A DNA stretch of 64,000 nt from Leptothrix discophora (GTDB lineage: Bacteria; Pseudomonadota; Gammaproteobacteria; Burkholderiales; Burkholderiaceae_C): positions 338,374 through 402,373 of the forward strand of contig NZ_JAUZEE010000002.1 in NCBI RefSeq assembly GCF_030705305.1, in the 5' to 3' direction. Position numbers and translations under genes: made by a program. Positions 34,188-42,481 of the stretch are shown piece after piece (within the stretch, counting starts at the first letter, position 1; every line of letters starts with the position of its first letter). The notes under the pieces were generated by a model. The model was not told the origin of the DNA. It was given only the letters and a program-made list of their open reading frames with translations, and made no database searches.

Positions 34188-36941
34188 TCAAGCGCCGCGA
34201 ATGAAGTCGCGGACCTGCGCGTAACCCTCGGCCTTGAGAGCGGTGTCGGCAAACATCACGTGGTAGGCCAGCTTGTCGGGGTTCAAGCCCTCCCACTGCT
34301 TCAGCGCCACGGCCTTCTTGCCTTCCAAGGTCTGCGCGGCTTCTCCGCGACCCAGCCGCGCCAAGTCGCCCTTGATGTCCGGGCTGTAGCTGTCGCGCTT
34401 GATCTCAATCACGAGGTGCTTGCCATCCGCGCGGCGCAACACAAAGTCAGGCGTGTACCGGTGCCAGCGGCCGTCGTCGCCCAGGTACTCCGCGTAGAGA
34501 TCGGTCTTGGCCGGGTCGGTGATGCCGCCCGTGAACCAAACCCCTTCGATCTGATGAGGCTGCGTCTGCAACTGGGTCAGTGCCCAGTGCAGAAACTCGG
34601 CCTCCGGGCCGGAATCGAAGTTGTAGCCCTCGTAGTGGAAGCTGCTGGCAAGTGCGTGTGCGGTGTCATGCGTGTCTCGTGCCGTCAGGTACAGCGCTTC
34701 GCGTTCCTTGGCAAAGTTGATACGTGCCGTGTAGACCGGGTGACCCGCACGCTCGGATAGTTCGAAGCCGTCGGCCTTGACCAACGCAATGGCCACATCG
34801 ATTTCTTCGAAGTGCTCTTCATAGTCCGAGCTCTGGGCTTCGATCTGCCGGCCCAGCGCGACCAGGTGGTGATCCGGGATGTCGGTGCCTGTGCCATAGG
34901 CGCTGCGCAAGGCCGCCAGCACGTCGCCGGCGGACAAGTGGTAGTTGGCAGCGAGTTCGGCGGCGGCCGCGTAGCTGTCCAGTACCGGGGGCGGTGCCGG
35001 CAACACATCGTCGCCGCCATCGACCTTCTGAAGGGCGGTCATGCCCGAGGCTGCCTGCACCGGCGTCAATGTCTCCACCGTCACGCCTGCCGGCGCAGCC
35101 ACGTCCGGTACCGTCAGCTGCAGCGGTGCGGCTGCGCCGCTGTCGGCCTTGCGGCGGTAGCGCAGCACGCGCTTCTTGATCAGCAGCGGCGGCAGGTGTG
35201 GGCGATGCAGAGTGATTTCGCGCTCGACGCGTTCGGCCTGCTGCGCGTCCAGGTCCTTCAGGGACGTGCCATAGGTTTCGGCCAGTTGCGACTCCAACGT
35301 CTTGCGATTGCTGTCCGTCAGATAAACCCGAGCCGGGTGCTTGTTGCCAGGCACTTGGCGTAGACATCGGGTGGCTGCCTGAAGCACGAAGTTGTTGCTG
35401 TTGACCAGCTTTCGGACCAGCGCCGTGGCGAACAGGCTGGGGCAGTTCCAGCCTTCGGTACCCATGTTGACCAACAGCAGCACACGCTCAGGCGCTTCGG
35501 GGTTTCGGGCAACTGCTTCGAACTTGCGACGTGTCGCTTCACTGCTCTTGCCATCGACGGCCAGGATGGTGTCCGCGCCGATGCCGCGTTGGGCGATTGC
35601 TGACTCGACCGACCCACGGAGTTCATCCCGGGCTTCAATGCTGGGGAAATACAGTGCCAAACGAGCAGGTGCACCGTTGGGAAGGGTGACGGCCCAATAG
35701 TCGCGCACGAAGTCCTCGATGACATTGGAGACCAACGTGTCCGCCTCGCCGTCGCCCAGATCGAACACCTTGATGTTTTTGGCGAGTTCCTTCAACACGC
35801 CATCGCGGATGCCTTCGCCCAGGCCGTACCAGACCACCACATCCCGCAGAGGCTGTCGCTCGAAGTAGGGTGTGCCGGTGGCATTGATCACGACGATCAG
35901 ATTCGTTTCCTCGGCGAGGTAGTCGATGGTGCGGCGGACCTTCTTGATGCCGTCATCCTTGAACACGAGTTCGCCGCTCTCCTTGTCCTTCTCCCACTTG
36001 CCCAGCAGCTTCTGCCCGTAGGTGTGGTGGGCTTCGTCTGAAAAAACGGCGAGGTGCGGCAGCGATGCCACGGCTTGCAGGCGAAGGTTGGCAAGCTCGG
36101 TCTGCTCCTCTGCTTTCGTGCCAGCGAACAGCTGCGCTTGCGGGCCGATGCCGCGCATATTGGGCCTCTGGATGCGGATCTTCTCTGTGTTGGTGACGAT
36201 GACGTTGAAATTGCTGCCCCATACGATGGGGATCTGCTTGTCGCCATCACGTGTGAACGTCAACTTCAAGCTGGCTGCGAACGGCCTGTACATGCGCGGA
36301 GGCAACAGCTTCTCGTACGGCACGTCGGACAGTTCGCGCAGTGCGCTGAGGATGGTCTTGCCCGGGGCAAAGAGCAGTGCGTTCTGTACGAAGGGCCCGT
36401 CCGGATACTCCATGGCCAAGGCGAACTCGGTGGCCACGATGGAGCCCATGAGGATCGTCTTGCCTGCGCCCATGGCCAAGGCCAAGATATAGCTGGCGTA
36501 GTCCAGTGTCAGAGACTCCCGCAAGCTCTCCAAGGCGTACTTGCGGACGAAGGCGTTGTCGGTCTTGACTCGTTCCAGGCAGCCTTCCAACCCCTCATCA
36601 GCAATGAAGCTGACGATGTCGGGATGTGTCAGTCCCATGGCCTCACGCCGGTCTTTGGGCTTCGGAAACAGCTTGGCGTAGAGGTCGGGAATTCTGGGCG
36701 TCTCAAGCACGAGACGGAGAAGCCAATAGGTCTCCAGCGCTCTGAACTGTGCTCGTCGAAGGTAGCGAAGCTGGCCGGTTTCGTTGTCCTCGGTGGCGAA
36801 TTCCAGAATCTCGCGGATCGCGGGAAACTGATCGCAGGGATAGTTCGCGTCGCGCCATTCGTCCACTCGTTGTGCAAGTGCTTGATAGAGATAGGGCATA
36901 TGCGCTGGTTGCTTGTTCAGGCTGGACTTTCCGCGCTTCAA
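34188..36941 (-). CDS. res: Type III restriction helicase-nuclease (Res)
   Basis: 917 residues if started at TTG 36941; an ATG at 36899 would give 903. SF2 helicase motifs: I ALAMGAGKTILMG (about 156), II FSDEAHHTYG (about 301), III VVINATGTPYFERQ (about 350), and later LLLVNMGTEGWNCPS and VLQAATRCLRQVPG (motif VI). The C-terminal PD-ExK nuclease reads TPDFVLRRADGKHLVIEIKRD near 835. Res moves along DNA and cleaves when unmodified sites meet. First gene of the operon. Neither start has a good ribosome-binding site. The TTG overlaps the stop of a small upstream frame (TTGA), so translational coupling is possible. Confidence 0.85.
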   Translation of the reverse strand: MKRGKSSLNKQPAHMPYLYQALAQRVDEWRDANYPCDQFPAIREILEFATEDNETGQLRYLRRAQFRALETYWLLRLVLETPRIPDLYAKLFPKPKDRREAMGLTHPDIVSFIADEGLEGCLERVKTDNAFVRKYALESLRESLTLDYASYILALAMGAGKTILMGSIVATEFALAMEYPDGPFVQNALLFAPGKTILSALRELSDVPYEKLLPPRMYRPFAASLKLTFTRDGDKQIPIVWGSNFNVIVTNTEKIRIQRPNMRGIGPQAQLFAGTKAEEQTELANLRLQAVASLPHLAVFSDEAHHTYGQKLLGKWEKDKESGELVFKDDGIKKVRRTIDYLAEETNLIVVINATGTPYFERQPLRDVVVWYGLGEGIRDGVLKELAKNIKVFDLGDGEADTLVSNVIEDFVRDYWAVTLPNGAPARLALYFPSIEARDELRGSVESAIAQRGIGADTILAVDGKSSEATRRKFEAVARNPEAPERVLLLVNMGTEGWNCPSLFATALVRKLVNSNNFVLQAATRCLRQVPGNKHPARVYLTDSNRKTLESQLAETYGTSLKDLDAQQAERVEREITLHRPHLPPLLIKKRVLRYRRKADSGAAAPLQLTVPDVAAPAGVTVETLTPVQAASGMTALQKVDGGDDVLPAPPPVLDSYAAAAELAANYHLSAGDVLAALRSAYGTGTDIPDHHLVALGRQIEAQSSDYEEHFEEIDVAIALVKADGFELSERAGHPVYTARINFAKEREALYLTARDTHDTAHALASSFHYEGYNFDSGPEAEFLHWALTQLQTQPHQIEGVWFTGGITDPAKTDLYAEYLGDDGRWHRYTPDFVLRRADGKHLVIEIKRDSYSPDIKGDLARLGRGEAAQTLEGKKAVALKQWEGLNPDKLAYHVMFADTALKAEGYAQVRDFIRGA

Positions 36942-37150
36942 GCGAGCGAATCCAGATGCTGAATACTGTTAAAGATGTTGGACTTGGCCGGCCAATCTTG
37001 AACCGATGTATGGAATACGAGCATCGTTGTGAGACGCCTCCTTCGGAGGGCTGAGGTTGTCTGCCACCAAGCTGATGACTCGAACTCAAGGCCGTCGATA
37101 TTCATGTTCATCTGACTTCTGAGCACATAGCTGGTCGGTTCGTTGGACAT
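36938..37150 (-). CDS. Possible small gene just upstream of res
   Basis: 70 codons from ATG (MSNEPTSYVLRSQMNMNIDG) to a TGA that overlaps the TTG candidate start of res. I do not recognise the product. Its AT content is like that of the defence operon. It might be a leader or regulator, or an accidental open frame. The rest of the stretch up to the NYN gene (37151-37283) shows no gene, and a small hairpin CCTCCGAAGGAGG (about 37040) lies inside. Confidence 0.25.
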   Translation of the reverse strand: MSNEPTSYVLRSQMNMNIDGLEFESSAWWQTTSALRRRRLTTMLVFHTSVQDWPAKSNIFNSIQHLDSLA

Positions 37151-37283
37151 GGAGACCTACAGCATCAGGTCCGGTCGGTGCAAGGTCGTGATGAGCAGCC
37201 TGACTCAGCATGAGCGCTCAGCGGATGGTGCCGGTACAGAAGGCTTGCCTCGGAACAGGCGAAGGTGGCGAGGGCTTGGCTGT
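36942..37283. other. 342 bases between res and the NYN gene
   Basis: This is the upstream side of the five-gene defence operon, so it should hold the operon promoter. Apart from a possible 70-codon frame there is no convincing gene. I could not pick out -35 and -10 boxes with confidence. The base composition changes within it from AT-richer (defence side) to GC-rich (NYN side), so the island edge probably lies here. Confidence 0.4.
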
Positions 37284-38051
37284 TCATGGGTTGGTGGTAG
37301 ATCCTGTGACATCGACCGGCGAGGCCAGCGCGACGGTCCAATGGCTGCCAGCTTCCTGCCGCGTGTCCAGCAGGTCGTAGGTTTTGAGCATGCCGACCAG
37401 CCCGGAGTGGCCATACGTCTGTGGAGAGAACGAGGGGTCGGTGCGGCGCAGGTAGGAGCCCAGTTCGCTGACGGTGATGCGGCCGGTCGCCGAGTCCGCC
37501 GCAAGCAGCTTGACGGCGCTGACGACCGACCGTGGCCGCTGCTTCGGCTTGGGCGCGGCAGGGGCCTTGACCACGGGCACCGCAGGCACGCCCGGCGGCG
37601 TGGCGACCACCGCCTCCGGTGCGACCCATTGGAAGAACTGGTCACTGGCGTTGCGCAGGTCCTCGGGCGTCTTGGCCTCGCCGATCACGTGCACGGTGGC
37701 GCCACGCTCGCGCAGCTTGCGGCACAGGCCGGCGAAGTCCGAGTCGCTGGTAACCAGGCAGAACGTCGTGGCGCGCTGGTCGAACAGGGCCTCGATCGCG
37801 TCCATCGCCAGCGCGATGTCGGAGGTGTTCTTGCCGGCGGCGTAGGCGTACTGAAGGCAGGGCGTGAATGCCTGCTGCACCAGCACCGTCTGCCACTTGT
37901 TGGCCAGCGCCGTATGGCTGCCAAAGCCGCGCCGCAGGACCACCCGGCCGAACTGAGCGGCGACCCGCAATGCGTAGTCGAGGATGGCCGGATCTGCGTT
38001 CTCGCAATCGACCAGCACGGCCACTTTGGCTTCCGGTTCTCCGGCTGACAT
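37284..38051 (-). CDS. NYN-domain (LabA-like) protein with C-terminal LOTUS/OST-HTH
   Basis: 255 residues. The NYN domain (about 8-145) is a PIN-like ribonuclease fold: KVAVLVDCENADPAI (Asp15), GKNTSDIALAMDAIEALF (Asp78) and LVTSDSDFAGLCRKLRE (about 100), giving the acidic cluster. A Pro/Ala/Lys linker follows, then a winged LOTUS/OST-HTH domain, about 185-250 (RSVVSAVKLLAADSATGRIT, ELGSYLRRTDPSFSP). Such proteins are thought to bind and cut RNA. GGAG lies 8 bases before the ATG. GC content matches the host, unlike the defence operon next door. It has no operon partner and ends beside the island edge. Confidence 0.82.
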   Translation of the reverse strand: MSAGEPEAKVAVLVDCENADPAILDYALRVAAQFGRVVLRRGFGSHTALANKWQTVLVQQAFTPCLQYAYAAGKNTSDIALAMDAIEALFDQRATTFCLVTSDSDFAGLCRKLRERGATVHVIGEAKTPEDLRNASDQFFQWVAPEAVVATPPGVPAVPVVKAPAAPKPKQRPRSVVSAVKLLAADSATGRITVSELGSYLRRTDPSFSPQTYGHSGLVGMLKTYDLLDTRQEAGSHWTVALASPVDVTGSTTNP

Positions 38052-38205
38052 GGCAAGTTCTCCCTGACAGCTTGCTGCCACCTGCCGTCCGCCGGTGGGC
38101 AAGAGGTTCGTTCTCGATGGATCCGTCCATGGTAGCCAACGAGGGTCCGAGCCGAGGGCAGGGCGTGGCTGCCGAGGCCTGACCAGGGATCGGTCCTACG
38201 CCCCC

Positions 38206-38238
38206 AAAGCAAAGGGCCCTGCATCGCTGCAGGGCCCT
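38206..38238 (-). terminator. Terminator downstream of tRNA-Ala
   Basis: An 11-base perfect stem (AGGGCCCTGCA/TGCAGGGCCCT, 38213-38238) with a 4-base loop is followed on the minus strand by TTGCTTT. It lies 17 bases after the tRNA 3' end. Confidence 0.8.
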
Positions 38239-38254
38239 GGCTGTTTCATTCGTG

Positions 38255-38330
<76 letters not shown>

Positions 38331-38425
38331 ACGAATGACGCGGAGTGTAGCAGGGCGCTATCGGGGGCTGGTGTGGCCTTGGTGTAGAAATCGGGCACTT
38401 GTGGTCCAGTGATGGGGGATGGGGG

Positions 38426-39292
38426 ATGGAGATGGCTGGGGACGGGATCAACCAGGCGGCGCTGGATGCGCTCTATGACAACCGCGCGCGGGTGCCCGAG
38501 CATGGGCAGATCTTCGAGCGCTGGGCAGGCGCGTCGGCGCGGGCGAGGGAGCGTCTGCCGGGCGTGCAGGTGGACCTGGCCTATGGACCGACAGCCGGGC
38601 AGCGGCTCGACGTGTTTCCTTGTGACGAGGACGGCGCGCCGGTGCTGTTCTTCATCCACGGCGGCTGGTGGCGCTCGCTGGACAAGTCGCAGCATGGCTT
38701 CGTCGCGCCGGCCTTCGTGCAGGGCGGCGCGACGGTGGTGGTGCCGAACTACGACCTGTGCCCGGCCGTGTCGATTGGCGAGATCGCGCAGCAGATGACC
38801 CGGGCGCTGGCCTGGACCTGGCGCGAGATCGGCCGGTTCGGTGCGGACCGGCGCCGGCTGCTGGTCGTCGGGCATTCGGCCGGGGCGCACCTGGCGGCCA
38901 TGATGCTGGCGTGTGACTGGGCGCATGTCGGTGCCGACCTGCCGACCGACCTGGTGCGGCGTTCGGTCGGGCTGTCCGGGGTCTACGACCTGGAACCGGT
39001 CTCGCGCGTGGGTTTCCTGCGCGATGACCTGCGGCTGGCCGCGGCCGACGTGCCGCGCTGGAGCCCCGCATCGTTTCCGGCGCCCAGGGGACGCCACGCG
39101 GCCTTCGTCGGTGGCGACGAGAGCACGGCCTTTCTGGCCCAGAACGCCGCGCTGGCGCGGGCCTGGGGGCCGCGCGCGGTGCCGGTCTGCGAGACCTTGC
39201 CCGGCCTGAACCACTTCACCATCGTCGACGAACTGGCCGAGCCCGGTACGCGCGCGCAGTCGCTGGTGTTCGAGTGGCTGGACGAGGTCTGA
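38426..39292 (+). CDS. Alpha/beta hydrolase, kynurenine formamidase/carboxylesterase-like
   Basis: 288 residues from the ATG after a G-rich Shine-Dalgarno-like run; a TTG 27 bases earlier is less likely. The oxyanion-hole motif HGGWW (about 78) and nucleophile GHSAGAHLAA (Ser151) are clear. LSGVYDLEPVSRVGF near 190 and the His in GLNHFTIVDEL near 265 fit the catalytic Asp/His region. This pattern is that of the bacterial esterase branch with HGGxW, which includes aryl formamidases of tryptophan breakdown. No other kynurenine gene is nearby, so the substrate stays open. It converges with the rsxB gene. Confidence 0.8.
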   Translation: MEMAGDGINQAALDALYDNRARVPEHGQIFERWAGASARARERLPGVQVDLAYGPTAGQRLDVFPCDEDGAPVLFFIHGGWWRSLDKSQHGFVAPAFVQGGATVVVPNYDLCPAVSIGEIAQQMTRALAWTWREIGRFGADRRRLLVVGHSAGAHLAAMMLACDWAHVGADLPTDLVRRSVGLSGVYDLEPVSRVGFLRDDLRLAAADVPRWSPASFPAPRGRHAAFVGGDESTAFLAQNAALARAWGPRAVPVCETLPGLNHFTIVDELAEPGTRAQSLVFEWLDEV

Positions 39293-39964
39293 TCAGCCTG
39301 CGTCCGGCTTGCGCTGCGAGCGCGCCCGCGCCAGCGCGGCCTGGATGACGGCGCGCTTGCGGGCGAGTTCCTCGCCGTGGGCGTCGCGGGTCAGGGTCTC
39401 GAGGTTCGCGAGCTTGTGCTCGGCCTTGCCCTGCAGCGTGCGGGCGTGGCGTTCGCGCAGCCGCTCGCGGCGGGCCTGGCGTTCGCGGTAGAGCCGGCGG
39501 GCCTCGTCGGCCTGCGCCACGCTCCAGGCCGACCAGCCGCTGCGGCCTGGCGTGACGACCTCCAGCGCGATGCAGTCGACCGGGCAGGCGGGGATGCACA
39601 GCTCGCAGCCGGTGCAGTCGGCCTCGACGACGGTGTGCATGCGCTTGTGGCTGCCGACGATGCAGTCGACCGGGCAGGCCTTGATGCACAGGGTGCAGCC
39701 GATGCACCAGTCCTCGTCGATCCAGGCGATGGTGCGCGGGCCTTCATGGCCGCAGGCCGGATCGAGCGCCTGCACGGCCTGGCCGGTGATGTCGGCCAGG
39801 CGCTGGACACCCTCGGTGCCGCCGGGCGGGCAGCGGTTGATCGGCGCCCGGCCGGCCACGATCGCCTCGGCATAGCCGTGGCAGTCCGGCTCGCCGCAGC
39901 GGGTGCACTGGGTCTGCGGCAGCGCCGCGTCGACCTGTGCGATCGTGTGGACCGGCCGTGCCAG
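39293..39964 (-). CDS. rsxB: RsxB/RnfB-like iron-sulfur electron carrier
   Basis: About 223 residues. Near the start is the four-Cys Fes motif (CTRCGEPDCHGYAEAI with Cys in NRCPPGG). Two ferredoxin-type 4Fe-4S clusters follow: CIGCTLCIKACPVDC near 115 and CTGCELCIPACPVDC near 145. The C-terminal 70 residues are a charged helix. It passes electrons, in Rnf/Rsx systems to a membrane complex, but no rsx partners are here and the TM anchor of RnfB is absent. No ATG, GTG or TTG precedes the Fes motif closely. CTG at 39964, 5 bases after the phaZ stop, is the best guess, implying coupling. Confidence 0.78.
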   Translation of the reverse strand: MARPVHTIAQVDAALPQTQCTRCGEPDCHGYAEAIVAGRAPINRCPPGGTEGVQRLADITGQAVQALDPACGHEGPRTIAWIDEDWCIGCTLCIKACPVDCIVGSHKRMHTVVEADCTGCELCIPACPVDCIALEVVTPGRSGWSAWSVAQADEARRLYRERQARRERLRERHARTLQGKAEHKLANLETLTRDAHGEELARKRAVIQAALARARSQRKPDAG

Positions 39965-39968
39965 ACGG

Positions 39969-41210
39969 TCAGCCCTGGTGCTTGAGGATGAAGGAACGGA
40001 TCTCGGGATAGGCCATCTCGCGCCAGCGGCGGCCCGAGAAGATGCCGTAGTGGCCGGCGCCCTGGACGATGTAGTGGCGCTTGCTGGCCTCGTCGATGCC
40101 GCTGCACAGGCCTTGCGCGGCCTCGGTCTGGCCGGCACCGGAGATGTCGTCCAGCTCGCCTTCGACCGTCAGCAGCGCGGTCTTGGTGATGTCCTGCGGA
40201 CGCACCGCCTGGCCGCGCACCTTCCACGTGCCGTAGACCAGCGCGAAGTCCTGGAACACCGTCTTGATGGTGTCGAGGTAGTACTCGGCCGGCATGTCCA
40301 GCACGGCGTTGTACTCGTCGTAGAACTTGCGGTGCGCGTCGACGCTGTCGTCATCGCCGCGGATCAGGTCGAGGAAGTAGTCCCAGTGCGAGTTGACGTG
40401 GCGATCGGGGTTCATCGCCACGAAGCCGGTGTGCTGCATGAAGCCCGGGTAGACGCGCCGGCCGACGCCGGGGAAGTTCTGCGGCACGCGGTAGATGACG
40501 TTGCTCTCGAACCACTCGTGGCTGCGGTTCATCGCCAGGTTGTTGACCGCGGTGGGGCTCTTGCGGGCGTCGATCGGGCCGCCCATCATGGTCATCGTGC
40601 GTGGCGTGGCCTCGCCGTTGCTGGCCAGCAGCGAGATCGCGGCCAGCACCGGCACGGTGGGCTGGCAGACCGAGATCACGTTGACCTCGGGGCCGATCTG
40701 GCGGATGAAGTCCTGCACGTAGGCGACGTAGTCGTCGAGGTGGAAGGCGCCGTCCGACAGCGGCACCATGCGGGCGTCGACCCAGTCGGTGATGTAGACC
40801 TTGTGGTCCTGCAGCAGCGTGCGCACGGTGTCGCGCAGCAGCGTGCTGTGGTGGCCCGACAGCGGCGCGACGACCAGCACGGCCGGCTGGGCGCGCATGC
40901 GCTCGAGCAGCTGGGCGTTGTCGGTGTAGCGCTTGAAGCGCAGCAGGCGGCAGAAGGGACGCGCCTCGACGGTCTGCTCCTGCACCGCGACGTCCACGCC
41001 ACCGACCTTGACCGAGGTGATCTCGAAAGCCGGCTTCTCGTATTCCTTGGTCAGCCGGTGCAGCAGGTCGAAGCCGGCGGCCATGCGCTGGGAACCTGGC
41101 GCATTGGCGAACGGCGACATCGGATGGCTGTACAGCTTGGCCGACGCGCTGGCGAATTCGGCGAACGGGCTCAGCAGGGCACGCTGGGTTTCATAGAGCT
41201 GGTAGAGCAT
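39969..41210 (-). CDS. phaZ: Intracellular polyhydroxybutyrate depolymerase
   Basis: 413 residues. It degrades stored PHB granules in the cytoplasm. The start MLYQLYETQRALLSP and the signature region are those of the Ralstonia PhaZa1 family. The nucleophile is Cys (Cys182 in VISVCQPTVPVLAA) instead of Ser, as known for that family. HHSTLLRDTVRTLL, DARMVP and GGPIDARKSPTAVN are further family blocks. GELDDISGAGQTEAA near 350 supplies the Asp, and VQGAGHYGIFSGRRW near 390 the His. It is followed closely by an rsxB-like gene on the same strand. Confidence 0.93.
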   Translation of the reverse strand: MLYQLYETQRALLSPFAEFASASAKLYSHPMSPFANAPGSQRMAAGFDLLHRLTKEYEKPAFEITSVKVGGVDVAVQEQTVEARPFCRLLRFKRYTDNAQLLERMRAQPAVLVVAPLSGHHSTLLRDTVRTLLQDHKVYITDWVDARMVPLSDGAFHLDDYVAYVQDFIRQIGPEVNVISVCQPTVPVLAAISLLASNGEATPRTMTMMGGPIDARKSPTAVNNLAMNRSHEWFESNVIYRVPQNFPGVGRRVYPGFMQHTGFVAMNPDRHVNSHWDYFLDLIRGDDDSVDAHRKFYDEYNAVLDMPAEYYLDTIKTVFQDFALVYGTWKVRGQAVRPQDITKTALLTVEGELDDISGAGQTEAAQGLCSGIDEASKRHYIVQGAGHYGIFSGRRWREMAYPEIRSFILKHQG

Positions 41211-41476
41211 CGCGCATCCTTTTGGGGCAATCGGGGCCGATCGGGTCACGGCAGACAGCATGAGGGTTGCATGCTGCACCGCAACATTCTATCCGGGACA
41301 CCCCGAAGCCGGAGCTTCCCGAAGGCTTTGACCGGCATCAAGTCGGCAAAAGTGCGAGCTTGCGGGGCGGCGCTGAAAGGGTGCTGACAGCGTGCTGGAC
41401 AGGACCACGAAGGACGCCTGGACAGCCGTTCGACGCCGGGTGGGACCGCCACGCCGCCGTCCCCCAGGGTGAGGGA

Positions 41477-42340
41477 TCAGGCCGGCTGCAGGTGATCGAA
41501 GACCGGCAGCAGGGCGTCCTGCCAGTGGGTCAGCTCGTGCTCGTGGATCTGCAGATGGCGCAGGCAGTCGCCGCCACGCTGGATCCACTCGGGCGCGTCG
41601 GGCTGGCCCTCGTGGCTGTGCACCAGGTGCTCGGCGACGACGGTGGCGGCCAGCAGCACGCGCACCGGCTCGGCGATGCTGCGGTCCTGCATCGCCTCGA
41701 CCTCGTGGTGCAGGCGGATGGCGGTCTTCAGGTCCTCGGGCAGGCCCCAGGTGCGGGCGACCAGCGCGCCGACGATGGTGTGGTCGGTCTTGTGGTTGAG
41801 CTGCTCGGTCAGCGTGTGGGTGCGGTCGATGCGCGCGCGCGCCTCGACCAGCGTGGCGGCATAGCCCGGCAGGCCCTGCAGCATCACCGGGATGCCGACA
41901 TCGCAGAACAGCCCCAGCGTGTGGGCCAGGTCCGGCGAGGTGCCATAGAGCTGGCGGCCGATGTAGCCCATGGCCAGCGCGCGGCGCGAGGAGCCGAGCC
42001 AGAAGGTCTCCAGCAGCGGGTGGTTCAGCGGCAGCGCGCGGGCGGTCAGGAACTGGGTCAGCAGCACGGCCGTCTGGCGCAGGCCCAGCAGCGACATCGC
42101 CTGCGGCACGTTGTCGACGCCGCGGCCGCGGCTGTAGACGGGGCTGTTGGCCGCGCGCACGAGCGAGGCGGCCATGGCGACGTCGGCCGAGGCGATCGCG
42201 GCGACGGCGTCCCAGTCGGGATCGGCTTCGGCCATCACCGCCTGCAGCCGCGTCAGCAGCTCGGGGCAGGGCGGGATGGTCAACGTCCGCACGGGGCCCG
42301 AGCTTCGGGCATGGTCGAGTTCTTGATCGATGGAGGACAT
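41477..42340 (-). CDS. HDOD-domain signalling protein
   Basis: 287 residues. An HDOD domain (about 15-215) covers TLTIPPCPELLTRLQAVMAE, DVAMAASLVRAANSPVYS, VDNVPQAMSLLGLRQTAVLL and later HKTDHTIVGALVARTWGLPE. HDOD domains are HD-like helical domains usually without phosphodiesterase residues. Such proteins link to c-di-GMP signalling, chemotaxis or competence control. No output domain is present. The C-terminal part has RLHHEVEAMQDRS and an extra helix pair. The ATG is preceded by GGAGG-like AAGAACTC only weakly. It lies 140 bases downstream of the hppA stop. Confidence 0.82.
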   Translation of the reverse strand: MSSIDQELDHARSSGPVRTLTIPPCPELLTRLQAVMAEADPDWDAVAAIASADVAMAASLVRAANSPVYSRGRGVDNVPQAMSLLGLRQTAVLLTQFLTARALPLNHPLLETFWLGSSRRALAMGYIGRQLYGTSPDLAHTLGLFCDVGIPVMLQGLPGYAATLVEARARIDRTHTLTEQLNHKTDHTIVGALVARTWGLPEDLKTAIRLHHEVEAMQDRSIAEPVRVLLAATVVAEHLVHSHEGQPDAPEWIQRGGDCLRHLQIHEHELTHWQDALLPVFDHLQPA

Positions 42341-42404
42341 GGCCGGACGTGGAGCGGACTGAGCGCCCACTCTAGGTTGCCCTCGGCGGCCCTGAAAAGG
42401 AGAA

Positions 42405-42439
42405 CAGCGCGGACGAAGCCGCGCTGTTCGCACTGGACA
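42405..42439 (-). terminator. Terminator downstream of hppA
   Basis: An 11-base perfect stem (GAACAGCGCGG/CCGCGCTGTTC, 42412-42439) with a 6-base loop is followed on the minus strand by CTCCTTTTC. It lies about 43 bases after the hppA stop. Confidence 0.75.
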
Positions 42440-42481
42440 TCGACCGGGCGGAACGGGCCGCCGGGTCGATCGGGCCGCGCC

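Noticed and set aside
27080-36941. Defence operon as DISARM or BREX
   Set aside because: No BrxA/B/L, PglZ, DrmA/B/C or phospholipase-D partner is present. The motifs fit type III R-M, OLD and McrBC instead.
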